Position numbers and translations under genes: made by a program | Part shown: in pieces, positions 1-11,237 of the stretch | Position numbering within the stretch: the stretch's first letter is position 1 | Layout: every line of letters begins with the position of its first letter | Notes under the pieces: generated by a model | Told to the model about the DNA's origin: nothing | Seen by the model: the letters and a program-made list of their open reading frames with translations, nothing else | The model's database searches: none | Source: Zeugodacus cucurbitae | Taxonomy: Eukaryota > Arthropoda > Insecta > Diptera > Tephritidae | Reading direction: 5' to 3' | DNA length: 64,000 nt | NCBI RefSeq assembly: GCF_028554725.1 | Contig: NC_071671.1 | Coordinates: 17,607,501-17,671,500 of the forward strand

Positions 1-1
1 C

Positions 2-899
2 GGCGGAGGAGGTCGACGCGACAACTATCGGTCCGGTGGTGATAGCCAGCGGGATTTTCGGCCTGGCCACCGCGACAATCGTACAGAAGATAGTCGCGGT
101 GGCTATGAGCGCTCGGGTGCGACTGGAGGGGCGGCAACAAAGTACGGCAGTAATACAAATAATGCTGTCGGCAGTGTTGGCGCTCACAGTCAAGCTGGCT
201 ACCATGCGCAGGGGCATGCGCAACATGGCCAGTACAATAGCAACAAAGTAGCGACTACAGGAATGGGAAGTGGTGGTGGCAAGGTGAGTGTTAGAGAGCG
301 ATAAATTTCTGTGCAATTCTGAAATTTACTTATTGCATTATCAATGAATCTTCGTAGAGCTCAACGCAAAGTGGCGGTAAATGGAGCTCTTATGGCCAGC
401 AACAACAGTCACAACAACAACAACAACATCATCAAATGTCCAGTGGCGGTAATTGGCAACAACATGCGCCGCATCATCAACAATATCAACAGCAGCAACA
501 ACAACCCGCAGCACAACAACAATACTGGGGCTATGGTGACATGCAAGGTCAGTGGCAGTGAATTGTGTGTATAGTATATTATCAATAAGCATTTTAATTT
601 TCATGCTTTGCCCTTAGGCTATGGCAATGCTCAACAACAGCAAACACAACAACAACAGCAACAATGGGGAAACACCGATGCCGGTCAACAACAGGATTGG
701 CTAGCATGGTGGCAGGTAATAACTATTGTTCAAATAAAAATATATATTTACTAATAATTATAATATTTCTTAGCAAAATCAACAGCAGCAAACCCAAGCG
801 AATGCCAATGATGCGAACCAATATTGGTCCCAATACTCCTATCAGACGACAATGACGGGTAATGGTAGTAGTGGAGGTGATGGTGCTGGGAAAAAGTGA
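2..899 (+). CDS. C-terminal part of an RGG/Q-rich RNA-binding protein, probably hnRNP U-like (5'-partial)
   Basis: Four coding exons can be joined in frame: 2-283, 358-547, 618-715 and 774-899, with GT-AG introns (donors GTGAGT, GTCAGT, GTAATA; acceptors TCGTAG, CCTTAG, TTCTTAG) and a TGA stop at 897-899. The 231 visible residues begin with an Arg/Gly box (GGGGRRDNYRSGGD, then RGGYERSG). Gln-rich, Trp-punctuated sequence follows (QYWGYGDMQG, DWLAWWQ), and the protein ends near NQYWSQYSYQTTMTG and a Gly/Ser tail. RGG plus a Q/W/Y-rich tail is typical of hnRNP proteins, and the aromatic QYW-x-SQY end recalls the hnRNP U/UL C-terminus. That family name is an inference, because the SAP, SPRY and kinase-like domains lie upstream of the window. 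Other RGG proteins remain possible. Codon periodicity and intact phases make the coding call firm. Confidence 0.75.
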
Positions 900-2080
900 A
901 TATCTGAATATCTTTGCAACAGCCTGCGCAGTGACATAGTACAATTTCAATATATAGAGGGGGGGTAATAGAAGGGAAAAAATGGAAATAACAAATTTTA
1001 TTGTCGTACACATGGATATAACGCGTTGCAATACACTTACCCATGGTACATACATACATACATACACACACGTAAACAAATAAACAAAAAGTGTTGCAGT
1101 GTTCGCAAAATCGCTTAAAAATGTGTAAAGTAAATATATAGTATTGAATTGAAACATTGATTACATACCTTACATACATATATACGACAGCATTGTGACA
1201 GCGAAAATACGCAAATCAAATAGTAGCGTTAAATCTATTAAATTACTTGCAAGACACAAATCTTTATACGCCAACAGCCATGGATTAATTTATACATTCG
1301 CAACATGGAATCCACAACACGTTCAATCAGCAGCATCTATGTATATGTCCCTCCGCAAAACTACTTATCAACTAAACAAAACAAAAACAACAACAACAAC
1401 ATTAAATACACTAACAAAATCCCGTCATTTTTGTATAATTAAAGTTAAGCAAATTAGCGTATAAAAAAGTATGAGTAAACAATCAGTTTTAGTTGCTTTC
1501 TTATATTATTACTGCTGCTACAATTATAATTATTATTTTTTTATCATCTTTATAATTACATATATTCTTCTATCTATGTTCTTGTTCATTTTCGTGGTTA
1601 TACGCAAATCAAAAAAAAAAAAAATAATAATGTTTCCCTTTTTTTTAGCTGTTCCATTTTTATTTTTAAATTTTAGTATGTTAATTAATATGTGAAGCTC
1701 CTTAGGAACATTGAAATATGAAAAATTGGAAAAAATGTTCTTCAACCTTTGCCTTTAAATTATTCTTGTTACACACACAGAAAGCTTGTCTATTATTAAA
1801 AAATTTGCTAATTTCCTTTATAATTATCTTTTTTCAATTGAAATGTCGTATATATTATTATAAAAACAAATAGCTGAAGCAATAGTACACTGAAAAGAAG
1901 TAAATATTGCATAAATCAAAGAACAATTGAAAATTTAATAAATTTAAGAATTACTAAGTACATGCCGTAAGTGGTAAAACAAAAACAAAAAAAAAAAATA
2001 CGAAATTGTGTTCATTTTATTTACTTTGTAAGGAAGAATGTTCGGACGACTTTAATTCATTTGCATTTCGTGTTTGCTAA
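900..2080. other. 3' flank of the hnRNP-like gene
   Basis: AT-rich sequence with short CA and CATA repeats (about 1047-1075 and 1163-1183) and scattered AATAAA/ATTAAA hexamers, for example near 1438 and 1936. These are compatible with one or more poly(A) sites of the upstream gene. I see no coding exon. Short open frames here have no recognisable motifs. Confidence 0.5.
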
Positions 2081-2322
2081 GGCTCGACTCATACCGGATT
2101 AGTCAAGACGTCTGCTACGACAACATCCCATGGCTTTACATGTGACAACTGACACCGAACAAGAGGATAAAAAACGCATCAATCCCCAACCAACAGCCCC
2201 TTCTGCGATACCGGGATTCACTCGGATTTTCGGATCCCACCAAGGGCGACTTGTTAGGATCGACAAGGTTTAGTCTAACAATTAGTCAAAGACGTTTTTG
2301 ACTAATCCGGTGTGGTGGAGCC
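2081..2322. mobile_element. Harbinger-type MITE (242 bp) with TAA target duplication
   Basis: The two ends are imperfect inverted repeats of about 33 bp. The left arm starts GGCTCGACTCATACCGGATT at 2081 and the right arm, read on the minus strand from 2322, starts GGCTCCACCACACCGGATTA. Both continue through TTAGTCAA-A-ACGTCT. The element is flanked by TAA on both sides (2078-2080 and 2323-2325). A 3-bp TWA duplication with ends starting GG is the signature of the PIF/Harbinger superfamily. There is no transposase frame, so it is a non-autonomous element. Confidence 0.75.
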
Positions 2323-2544
2323 TAAAGTGGTTGAAATTGTACGTTTTTCACAAAGTTAGTTTGTTCACTTCTATAATTTGCAAATAACGGAAACATCGTC
2401 AGTGGTAAATATTTGGATTCTTTGGTAAATATTTATAAACACTTTAATATAATCTGACATACAGTAATAACTGCTGTTTTGAAATATGTACACAAATAAC
2501 GGTTTATGGAAATGTCATAAGCAAATGGAAACAGAAGTAACATT

Positions 2545-2745
2545 TTCTTCATGCAATGAGTCCCCGCATGACACTAATCACCTCTTTACATACCCAACGA
2601 TCCCAACTCATCTAACACCTCTCTCCCTTTGGTCCGACCCCATCGAAACATCATGTTTCCTGGGCCTCCCGTTAGCTGGCCTCGACGACAACTAGACTTG
2701 TGCTTTCCGTTCCAGCAGGACAGGATAGTCGGTACAACAACAACA
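2545..2745 (+). mobile_element. 3' end of a non-LTR retrotransposon (ORF2 C-terminus and tail)
   Basis: A reading frame ending at TAG 2693-2695 encodes the LINE-type C-terminus CNESPHDTNHLF, then PTHLTPLSLW and FLGLP. The C-x-H-HLF-CP-PTHL pattern follows the RNase H or zinc-knuckle end of jockey-like elements. A short 3' region ends in an (ACA)n tail near 2730-2742. The same sequence recurs in opposite orientation at about 34,960-35,090, including the block around CCTCGACGACAACTAGACTT, so this is a dispersed family and not a host gene. The copy is truncated at its 5' side. Confidence 0.7.
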
Positions 2746-3680
2746 AGTAAAATTTTTTGTTTTATCAGAAAAATAATTTATTAATAATTTTAGAAAATGA
2801 TTCCATGAATTCACTTCACAAACAATGTTGATAAGCGTGTGTCAATAAGTTCCTCGGTGGTTTTCAGTATAGAGATATTTTATATTAGCTCGTGCCAAGC
2901 TAAGTCGGTAGAAACATAATTATTTCCAGGTTTATCAAACTTTTGTAGCAGTGATTCATCAATACATGAAATGGCATGAAATACAAAGTATGTATGTATG
3001 TATACGTACATACATACATATATATGTACATCACGATATGGCTTTACTTGTATTATATAGCAAATTCTTGAAAATACAAAGCGTGTGATAATAATACGCC
3101 AAGTGTGGGTATAACAAAAGGTTATCTGTATAGATGTTTTTATTTATTAAAGATTTCATTTTCTCGAAATTTGTTTTAATTTTACAAATATTCTTAAATA
3201 TATATATTTTTTATATGACATTCGTTTAAGAATTAATTATGGTTCTATGCGTATACTAAAATTTAATCAACATATATATATGCATACAACAAATAGGATA
3301 TGTTGCAAAATATTTCTTGTCAAAAGCACTCAAATTTGAATTCAATTGTTACAAATAATTGCGGATTAACAGTTATGAAATTTGCGTCCCAACATTTGCT
3401 TTCTTAATAAACAACAAGAAATAGTTGTGTAAAAAGTGAAAAAAAAAACAAAAACAAGTTTCATTTTATTTTATATATATATTATACTATAATAAAATTT
3501 CAATACTTTATAGAAATGAATGCCTGCACGATAAAATATTTATGCGCGAATTTTAAGGATCTCCAAAATATGAATGTACTAATTTACAAATTACTAAAAA
3601 TAAATGTACAAACGATGGCATAGGGCCGCTAATGTACTTCCAGCTTAAGCTAATATATAATTTATTTCTCAGCATTGTAT
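2746..3680. other. Intergenic AT-rich DNA with a TATG/TACA microsatellite
   Basis: A (TATG)n/(TACA)n tract lies at about 2990-3030. The rest is AT-rich, and its distal part is presumably the SNAP29 3' UTR (a TTTATT, the reverse complement of AATAAA, is at 3661-3666). No coding feature was found. Confidence 0.5.
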
Positions 3681-4603
3681 TCACTTTTTGCCCAGCAACT
3701 TGTTTATTTCTTTATTTTGTTTATTCATCTTCAAGTCCACATCTTCGATCTTGTAATTCATATTGTCCAATAATTCATTTTGCGATTCGATTTCGCCGCC
3801 CAAATCGCTGGCAAGACATTTCAAACGTGACAAATTATCGCACATTTCGTCTAAATTCGACTCCAATTGTGTTTGGAATGGATTATTGCTACGTTGCGCT
3901 TGCATTTGTTCACGTTGCTTAAATGCAGTCGTGTCATCCCTTATGCGACTGATAGGATGATTGTCATAACGTTCCGTTGGCGACATAGCCGGTGGCGATT
4001 TGCTATTGTTGCCTGTAGTGTCTGTTGGTGCCTGATTTTGTCCCGCTTGATTGACACCACTTTGCGTACTAGGTGTACGCGTCAAGGGTACATCACGATT
4101 ACCTGATAAATAGTTTTTAAGTCCGCCAAAGACGCTCTTTAACCCATTCAAATGGCGCTGACTAAAGCGCAGTGTTGAATTGATTTCGTCCAACTGTCGT
4201 GAGGTGTTCTCTAATTGTTCACGTTGTTTTGCCAACTCAACTGCGGTAGCTTTGCCAACATCTTCCGTTTCATATAGCAAACCTAAATATTTTTTTGTAT
4301 AATTTTTAGTTATATACATACATAATGTATAAACACTGTTAGTTGTTATCTACCTAAACTGCGTTGTGTAGACTCCAACGTACGCGATTCAATTTCCCTA
4401 CGTTTCTCCGCATAAATCTGTTGAGGGTCATCGAATGGATTAGTACTCCGACCACCAACAGCACCCTGAATTACACTACCACGACCGGATATTGTGCTAT
4501 TGGACCGTGAATTATTCAAAAAAATGTCATCATCCACGTCTTCTAGATCGCCAGCATTCAAATCGAAGTGATTATTCACTGGCTGCAAGTAATTATCAGC
4601 CAT
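3681..4603 (-). CDS. Snap29: SNAP29-like t-SNARE (Qbc SNARE), 283 aa
   Basis: Two exons on the minus strand, 4603-4354 and 4282-3681, join in frame across a 71-bp intron (donor GTAGAT, acceptor TTTAG). The protein starts MADNYLQPVNNHFDL and ends KEINKLLGKK, about the usual SNAP29 length. An NPF motif (residues 55-57, repeated later as NNPF) lies upstream of the first SNARE helix (about 70-140). A low-complexity Thr/Asn/Gln linker leads to the second SNARE helix at the C-terminus (about 220-283). The linker lacks the cysteine cluster that is palmitoylated in SNAP-25, which separates SNAP29 from SNAP-25/24. SNAP29 proteins form Qbc SNARE bundles with syntaxins and VAMPs in endosomal traffic and autophagosome-lysosome fusion; this role is inferred from the family. 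The gene is divergent from Ctf4. Confidence 0.93.
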
Positions 4604-5058
4604 GACTTCCTGGTTCGTGAGTATTTGTTACGCAGTTATCACTTTAACAGAAATTAAACTTTACTTTGTGTTAGGATTCGACTTGTATTTGACTCTTTAA
4701 TATTAACTAATTTAATGTGACCTCTTTAAATTTGAAGAAATTGGGACCAATGATTTTGTTATTCTCGATGTTTTTCTTTTATCTACAATGAAAATTTCTC
4801 TGAATTACTCCCCCTCTTTCCAGAAACGTCAAAAGCAGAACAAGAAAAAAGTGTACAGCTGATTTTGCATGAACTTGCCATATTCCTATATTTTTATTTA
4901 AGAAATCAGCGATCAACAACTCTGTTTCTGTTTCTCTTTTATTAACATTCTATTTTGTTTGGTTGTTTGGATCAACATTATTTTGGCGCCAAACATAACA
5001 TTGTACAATTATAATTTTTGCACTAGGAGGAGGTTTCCATATACATTTTATTTAAATA
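4604..5058. promoter_or_regulatory. Divergent promoter region between SNAP29 and Ctf4
   Basis: The 455 bp between the two start codons must hold both transcription starts and 5' UTRs. No TATA box is obvious at a fixed distance from either gene. The clearest motif is the E2F palindrome at 4982-4993, about 65 bp from the Ctf4 ATG. The exact start sites cannot be read from sequence. Confidence 0.6.
4982..4993. promoter_or_regulatory. Palindromic E2F/DP binding site
   Basis: TTTGGCGCCAAA is a perfect 12-bp palindrome matching the E2F consensus TTTSSCGC on both strands. It lies 66 bp upstream of the Ctf4 start codon. E2F sites of this form drive S-phase expression of animal replication genes, which fits the Ctf4 product. 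Binding is inferred. Confidence 0.75.
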
Positions 5059-7842
5059 ATGGCCTATGAACGCAGCTCATTGCGCTATGCGCATACCAAT
5101 GGCTTCACCAGTCTCACATTTACGGAGGATGACGAATCCATCATTACATGTGGCTCTGACGGCGATATACGCGTGTGGCGAGGCATCGACGATGATGATC
5201 CCAGCTCCACTTGCCTAGGTGAGTTTGTCATGTGTATCGCTCATAGTGGCAAACGCCTATTGGCTTCCACTGATCGCAACACTGTGCAGGCCTACACATA
5301 TCCAGAGCTGGACAGTGACGGCACATTAATGCGTTTTACTGCGCCAGTGACATGCCTTCGTGTGCACGATAAATACATTGCTGCTGGTTCAGATGATACA
5401 AATATAAAGGTGTTGAAAAGTGATGACAGCAAAAGTGAATTGCATTTACAAGGACATAGTGGGCCATTGCTCGGTCTAGATATTTGCAATAAAGGTGAAT
5501 TGCTAGCTTCCATATCGGGTGATGGTCATTTGAAAATATGGAATCTAGATCAGAGTGGCGCAGAAGTGAAAAGTATTGCGGGTTTACCTAAAACTAATAG
5601 TTTTGAGAATGCAGAGCATTTTGGCACACCCTGCTTTGAGCCGCAAAGCAGCAAGTCATTGGCATATGTGCATGGTAAAGAGGTAATAGTGTTGAACACA
5701 GATACCTGGGAAGTGAAATTTACGTTGTCCGATGAACGAAACAAAGGCGAATATACGTGTTGCCGCTTCTCAAAAGATGGACAATTTCTCGCCGCGGGAA
5801 CAACAAAAGGCGAAATAAGTGTTTTTGATTTTTTGCGAAAGCAGCCGCTGAAAACAGAAGCACCGTCAAGCGAATGTCAATCCATAACCAGTATAAGTTG
5901 GAATGCTGCAGGCACCGAATTAGCCTATTGTGATGTCACTGGTCAGTTAGGTACGCTCTTTCGTACAAAAGCTGGAAATGGTGCAGTGTTCGCTGATGGC
6001 GAAGCGGAAGAAGTTGACTTCGGTGATATTGAATTCAATAATGATGATAATGATGATTTGGCTAGTGGACTTGGTGCAAATGATGAAAACGGTGGCGATG
6101 ATGATGATGATGGCATCTCAATTGAGCGTCTCAAGAATCAAGTGATGCGTAAGACTGGTGGGTTTGCGGAAGAAACAGATGACAATACGCGCGATTCATT
6201 GCCTAAATCAATACATAGCGATATCGAGCCACAACCGCTAGTTAAAACATTTAAACAACAACCTGCTTTTCAACCCGGTGCAACACCAACTCATCTGGAG
6301 CATCGTTATCTGGTATGGAATGATGTTGGCATTGTAACGGCACATACAGAGGGTGCTGACGGTTCACTGGATGTGGAATTTCACGATGCCAGTGTACATC
6401 ACTCACTACACATACCGAACTATAGCAACCATAACATGGCCAGTTTGAGCACAAGCGTATTGGCTTTGTCTGCGGAAAATGCAACCAAATTAGTATGCAT
6501 TGCGCTAGCTGCATCCGGTAATAAGGAATGGTCTGTCACATTTCCAGATTGTGAAAGCACCGAGGCTTTAGTTGCAACCAATAAATTGGTGGGCGTTGTC
6601 ACAAGCATGCAATTTTTGCGTTTATTCACCGTAATGGGCACACAGCGTGAAATAATCTCTATACCAGGGCCGGTGTTGGCATTGGCGGGTCATGAGGATC
6701 GCATAATGGTTGTTTATCACAGTGCGCCACCCGGTACGCTTCAGCAACATTTATCCGCAATGCTAATACAAACATCCGGCATGCAGTTGCGTACGCAACA
6801 CCTTGCTTTACCCTTAACGCCCGAACGTCGGCTGACATGGCTTGGTTTTTCCGATTGTGGTTCACCTGTATTTGCTGATTCAATGGGTTTATTGCAGCTT
6901 TATAGTCTTAAGAGCCAGTGTTGGTATCCCATCTGTGATACCTTAAAACAAAGTCAAAGCGTTTCAAACAATTACTTTATTATTGCTGTATCCGAACGTA
7001 GTCAAATTATACAAGCCGTATTGTGTCGTGGCAGCTCATATCCAATGACTAATCCGCGTCCGATGACACAGGAGTTGACACTGCAATTACCTGTTTGTGA
7101 CATTGAAGTGGAGAAGTCTGAGTTGGAAGATGCTTTGGTGCGTGCTTCCATTATGAATATGGAGCATGCCGATAAGACGATCAAAGAAACAGCAATCAAA
7201 CTTTTCGCTCTCGCCTGCCGCAGTGAAGTGGAAATGCGCGCTAAAGAGCTCATAGAAACTATTGCTTGTCCAGAACTCTTGCTCTTAGCAGTGAAATACG
7301 CTACAAAGTTGGGACGTATACATCTTTCAGATCGTTTGTCGGAGCTGATGCCACAACTTGAGGAACAAAATCAACGTGAACGTCAGGAGTTACAAGAATT
7401 TGAGCAGTACAACAACGTGACACTATCGCCGGTAATGCGTGTACAAAGTCCCAGCTTTAATAACAGTTCGTCGTTTGGCAATCGAATTGCACCAAAAGCA
7501 ATGGAATTAACACATGCACGACGTGCATCACTTAAACGTTTTGCTATGTCCAATTCGCCAATTACTTTTGGCAAAAAATCCGCACTATTAAATGCTACAG
7601 AACGCAATACGACTCCAACACCGACACCAACAAACACAGAGACAATTGAATCGCAAGAAAATATTCCAGACAAAAGTGCTGAGAAGTTAGACACTAACAA
7701 TGATGAAATAAAGGAAGTTACGCGTACCCCGCTTAATGCAGTAAATCCTTTCGCCGCCAAACGCAAACATTCGGAAATTGATTCCGCCAATAAAGGTGGT
7801 GTTTTAATCAATGGTGGTAAGCTGAAGATAACAAAAAAATAG
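5059..7842 (+). CDS. Ctf4: Ctf4/And-1/WDHD1 replisome adaptor, 927 aa
   Basis: Single-exon frame with ATG at 5059 and TAG at 7840-7842. N-terminal WD40 repeats cover about residues 1-300 (SLTFTEDDESIITCGSDGDI, LLASISGDGHLKIWNL, AAGTTKGEISVFDF). An acidic Asp/Asn stretch follows (about 313-355). A SepB/Ctf4-type second propeller with helical tail starts near residue 413 (HRYLVWNDVGIV) and runs to about 780. The basic C-terminal tail ends with NPFAAKRKHSEID and KLKITKK. Family members are trimers that couple the CMG helicase to DNA polymerase alpha. Vertebrate WDHD1 carries a C-terminal HMG box that I do not see here. The upstream E2F site suggests cell-cycle control. AATAAA at 8070-8075 is a likely poly(A) signal. 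Confidence 0.95.
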   Translation: MAYERSSLRYAHTNGFTSLTFTEDDESIITCGSDGDIRVWRGIDDDDPSSTCLGEFVMCIAHSGKRLLASTDRNTVQAYTYPELDSDGTLMRFTAPVTCLRVHDKYIAAGSDDTNIKVLKSDDSKSELHLQGHSGPLLGLDICNKGELLASISGDGHLKIWNLDQSGAEVKSIAGLPKTNSFENAEHFGTPCFEPQSSKSLAYVHGKEVIVLNTDTWEVKFTLSDERNKGEYTCCRFSKDGQFLAAGTTKGEISVFDFLRKQPLKTEAPSSECQSITSISWNAAGTELAYCDVTGQLGTLFRTKAGNGAVFADGEAEEVDFGDIEFNNDDNDDLASGLGANDENGGDDDDDGISIERLKNQVMRKTGGFAEETDDNTRDSLPKSIHSDIEPQPLVKTFKQQPAFQPGATPTHLEHRYLVWNDVGIVTAHTEGADGSLDVEFHDASVHHSLHIPNYSNHNMASLSTSVLALSAENATKLVCIALAASGNKEWSVTFPDCESTEALVATNKLVGVVTSMQFLRLFTVMGTQREIISIPGPVLALAGHEDRIMVVYHSAPPGTLQQHLSAMLIQTSGMQLRTQHLALPLTPERRLTWLGFSDCGSPVFADSMGLLQLYSLKSQCWYPICDTLKQSQSVSNNYFIIAVSERSQIIQAVLCRGSSYPMTNPRPMTQELTLQLPVCDIEVEKSELEDALVRASIMNMEHADKTIKETAIKLFALACRSEVEMRAKELIETIACPELLLLAVKYATKLGRIHLSDRLSELMPQLEEQNQRERQELQEFEQYNNVTLSPVMRVQSPSFNNSSSFGNRIAPKAMELTHARRASLKRFAMSNSPITFGKKSALLNATERNTTPTPTPTNTETIESQENIPDKSAEKLDTNNDEIKEVTRTPLNAVNPFAAKRKHSEIDSANKGGVLINGGKLKITKK

Positions 7843-8383
7843 TATGTTGAATGATTGGCATAATTTGGGAAGAATTAATTTTTATCTATGTGTTTAAGTG
7901 TAGTATTGTATTTTCTATGTGTTTAAATATATTGACTCTATATTCATACTCAGTTAAACTGTCTTTTATTAATATGTGATTTAGGTTAAAATGAAAATGT
8001 ATGTTTCAGTTTTGATTGGTTTTTTTTTTGTGGTAAATGGTAAAATAAATAAGTACTTTTCTTCAATGAAATAAAGCAAAAAGAATGATAATATTTTAAT
8101 TATTTTTAATTTAACTTTCCAACTCGTATTAAATTATTTTTTAATTAATTTTAATTATTGGTTTAATTGTTTCCTTCGTGTGTACCAATTTCCTTCCGTT
8201 GTAGCTACAATAATGTATTTAGTTGGCAAATCTAACGTTTTCTTGTGATTTAGTTAGCAACGCGCAACACACAACAAAAAACAGCTGCTGGCGATTAACA
8301 GCTGATACATCTCTAATAGTTTACCGGGTTTAATTTTTTATTACATGATTTCCAATTCTGCAGTTTTAAAAATATAAGTTAAA
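7843..8383. other. Ctf4 3' UTR and NDUFAF5 upstream region
   Basis: About 540 bp of AT-rich DNA between two plus-strand genes. The first half holds the AATAAA at 8070-8075. The second half holds two CAGCTG E-box-type motifs (around 8283 and 8299) before the NDUFAF5 ATG. No reading frame of interest. Confidence 0.5.
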
Positions 8384-9662
8384 ATGTTTAATAGTATACG
8401 ACAAATAAGTACTAAACAACTGCTAAACACATATAAAATCAATTTTTATGAAAAATGTTGCCAAAGCACAGCTGTGCGTTACAGCACACAACCTGCGTAT
8501 CAAAATATATTTGATAGGAATGCAAAGCGTCTACAAAAGGAACGTGCTGCCCTAAAGTAAGTAAATTGTAATATATTTTTTATAAGTAACATTATTTAAC
8601 ATTTTTGACAACACAGCCCGGATGTCGAACTGTATGATTACCTCAAAGAAGAGGTTGGTTTCCGTTTGGCGGATCGTATCATCGACATAAAACGTGAATT
8701 TACAAATGCCGCAGATATTGGTTGCAGTCGTGGCTTTCTCTCCAAGCACATAATGGCTGAAAGTGTGCAGCATTTAACGCTTTGTGATACGAGTCCTACA
8801 ATGCTGGCGCAAGCACAAGGCACACCAGGGCTAAATATAACGAAATTAGAAGTTGACGAGGAGAAATTGGATGTAATGTAACAGCTTAAATACTCCAAAA
8901 ATTAAAAGTTTTTCATATTTGTATAAATTTTTTACAGTTTCCGGACAACTCATTAGACTTAGTAATATCCAGTTTGAGTTTGCACTGGGTCAATGATCTA
9001 CCAGGTTGTTTTACAAAAGTAATGCGTAGCTTAAAACCGGATGGTGTATTTATAGCATCATTGTTCGGTGGCGATACATTATATGAGCTACGCTCATCAC
9101 TACAATTAGCTGAAATCGAGCGTAAAGGTGGACTCGCGCCACATATTTCGCCATTCACACAGGTTTAATTTACTCATTTTACATTAGACAACATTTTGTA
9201 AACCAAATATAATTTTACATACATATACATAGATTAGAGATGTTGGCGCATTGCTGAATCGTGCTGGCTTCACCATGCTAACCATTGATACCGATGAAAT
9301 TGTCGTGGGTTATCCCAGCATGTTTGAGCTAATGTGGGACCTTAAAGGCATGGCAGAGAATAATGCAGCATTCAATAGGCCAGCGCATATAAGTCGCGAA
9401 ACCATGTTGGCTGCGAGTGCTATTTATAAGGAGTTGTACGCTAAAGTATGTAATTGCAGAACTATTTTAAAATTTATATAGTATAATTAATGCATATGCT
9501 TCTATTAAGGATGCTGGTGTGTCAGCGACATTTCAAATAATCTACTTTGTCGGCTGGAAACCCGGTCCGAATCAACCCAAACCGCTGGAGCGTGGCAGTG
9601 GTGATGTTTCGCTAAAAGATTTAGGCAAAATTATCGAAGCCGGTGGACCCAAGAAAACGTAA
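8384..9662 (+). CDS. NDUFAF5: NDUFAF5-like mitochondrial complex I assembly factor, 339 aa
   Basis: Five exons join in frame: 8384-8556, 8617-8872, 8938-9162, 9233-9445 and 9510-9662 (TAA). The N-terminus (MFNSIRQISTKQLL, then CCQSTAVRYSTQ) is basic and lacks acidic residues until about residue 23, as in a mitochondrial presequence. A class I SAM-dependent methyltransferase fold follows: motif I region ADIGCSRG (residues 90-97), then SLSLHWVNDLPG, KPDGVFIASLFGGDTLYELR, HISPF and DTDEIVV. These blocks match NDUFAF5 (C20orf7) closely. In vertebrates NDUFAF5 is a matrix protein that hydroxylates an arginine of NDUFS7 during early complex I assembly; the same role is inferred here. Motif I reads GCSRG, where the vertebrate form as I recall it is GCGRG. 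AATAAA occurs at 9712-9717. Confidence 0.94.
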
Positions 9663-11237
9663 TAAAGTCGTGATATGGCTAATTCAACAGCATATGTTGG
9701 CCAATACGGCTAATAAACTTTTTAAAGAAACACACACTTTTATATTATAGCAAATGCTGTCTTTATTATTGACTTTAGAAATAATAGTCTTTAAATGTTA
9801 ACGTAATTAAGCATAATATAATACGTACTATGTATATTTGTAGACGTACATATGCATACAAAGTGTTGTAATTTTTTCTTTTATAAAGTGTTATTTTTTG
9901 TTTTTGTTTTTCTCTTTGTTTGCTTTGAAGTTTTTGAAAAAAAAAAAATAAACATTAGCGAGTATCACTTTGGTTGAATATGAATTTTTTGCTTGTTTTC
10001 TTTTAGACGACAATTTAAAAATAAATATTTCTTTATATTCAAACATATATACATGTAACATTGTGTATGTACATACATGTATATGTACATAACTGAACTA
10101 TTGTTGCATGTTGTAAGCATACATTTAGCACACTTAGTTACTAAAGCATAAATAGTTATACATATAAATATATAATAAAAAAACTAAAATTACAAATAAA
10201 AAAGAATTCTTCATTTTGGCAGTGCCAAGAAAAATTCCAGTGCATCAGCATAGAAATGTAAGAAATATACTATACATATGTATAACACAAATTAGTGTAC
10301 GTGTACTATTTATAAAAGATTTATATTAATTCCACACAATTTTGCGTTTTATAATTATTTAGTATATTACTAATATTTGCTTTTTACACATTGACTTTTA
10401 TTCTCATTCGTTTTTTTGTAATTTTTATTTCACTTATAAATGGACGTAATTCATTAACGTTTTTTTTTTCATTTCTCTTTTGTTTAAATTTTTGTTTTGT
10501 TTTTATTATTATTTCTGTTTTTGTTAATCTTTAGTGTCACTTGCAGCGCGTTTTACACTTTCAATATTCAATAATAATAATAATTTACAAATAACATTTT
10601 TTTTGTTGCCTTTAACTGTGAACTGTAAATGGTTTAAACTCTGCGTTATAGTAGATTTTGGCTTAACATTTGTGAATATTTGAAGTTTTAACTATTTATA
10701 TGTATTGCATTGCATTGGCTGCTATTTTATGCGCATTTTAAATGCAATGTATGTCTGTCTGTCTGTTTATATGTATGTAACTAACTATGCTTGCGTTTAT
10801 GCTATTGAACTTGTAAACATTTGGAGTTATGCAATCTATTTAGTGATTTTTCGCCTATATTGCATTGTCATTTAAATTTATTGAAGAACAGTTCAACTTT
10901 TGTTGTTATTTCCTATGAAATCGTAACTTTTATGTATGTATGTTAGAGCTTTAAATACATGTTTTCTATAGAAAAATAAATAAAATTTGTGAAATGCATA
11001 TTTTTACATACAAAAATGCTTAAATTATGTAAAGTTAATAATGTTGAAATTAAACGGGGAAATAATACAATTTTTTAAAGTACAAGGTACACATGGAGGA
11101 ATGGAATTTTGTTTTAAAATAAATTTTCAGAAAATGTTAATGCTTGCAAGAAATAGAATTGAGTATTGTCAACTAGGTTTCAATCGTTACTAAGAGATAG
11201 TTTGCTCTACTCAAACGTAACGCCAGTGGATTGTTGC
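9663..11237. other. Non-coding AT-rich DNA downstream of NDUFAF5
   Basis: It begins with the NDUFAF5 3' UTR. The rest is simple AT-rich sequence with TACA/TATG runs (about 10,040-10,095) and T-homopolymers (about 10,460-10,510). I found no exon, RNA gene or convincing transposon end. Confidence 0.5.

Noticed and set aside
723..1179. Minus-strand frames of about 140 codons
   Set aside because: They overlap the last hnRNP-like exon and its AT-rich 3' UTR, and the composition is that of translated CATA/TACA repeats.
7383..7811. 142-codon minus-strand frame
   Set aside because: Shadow of the Ctf4 coding sequence.
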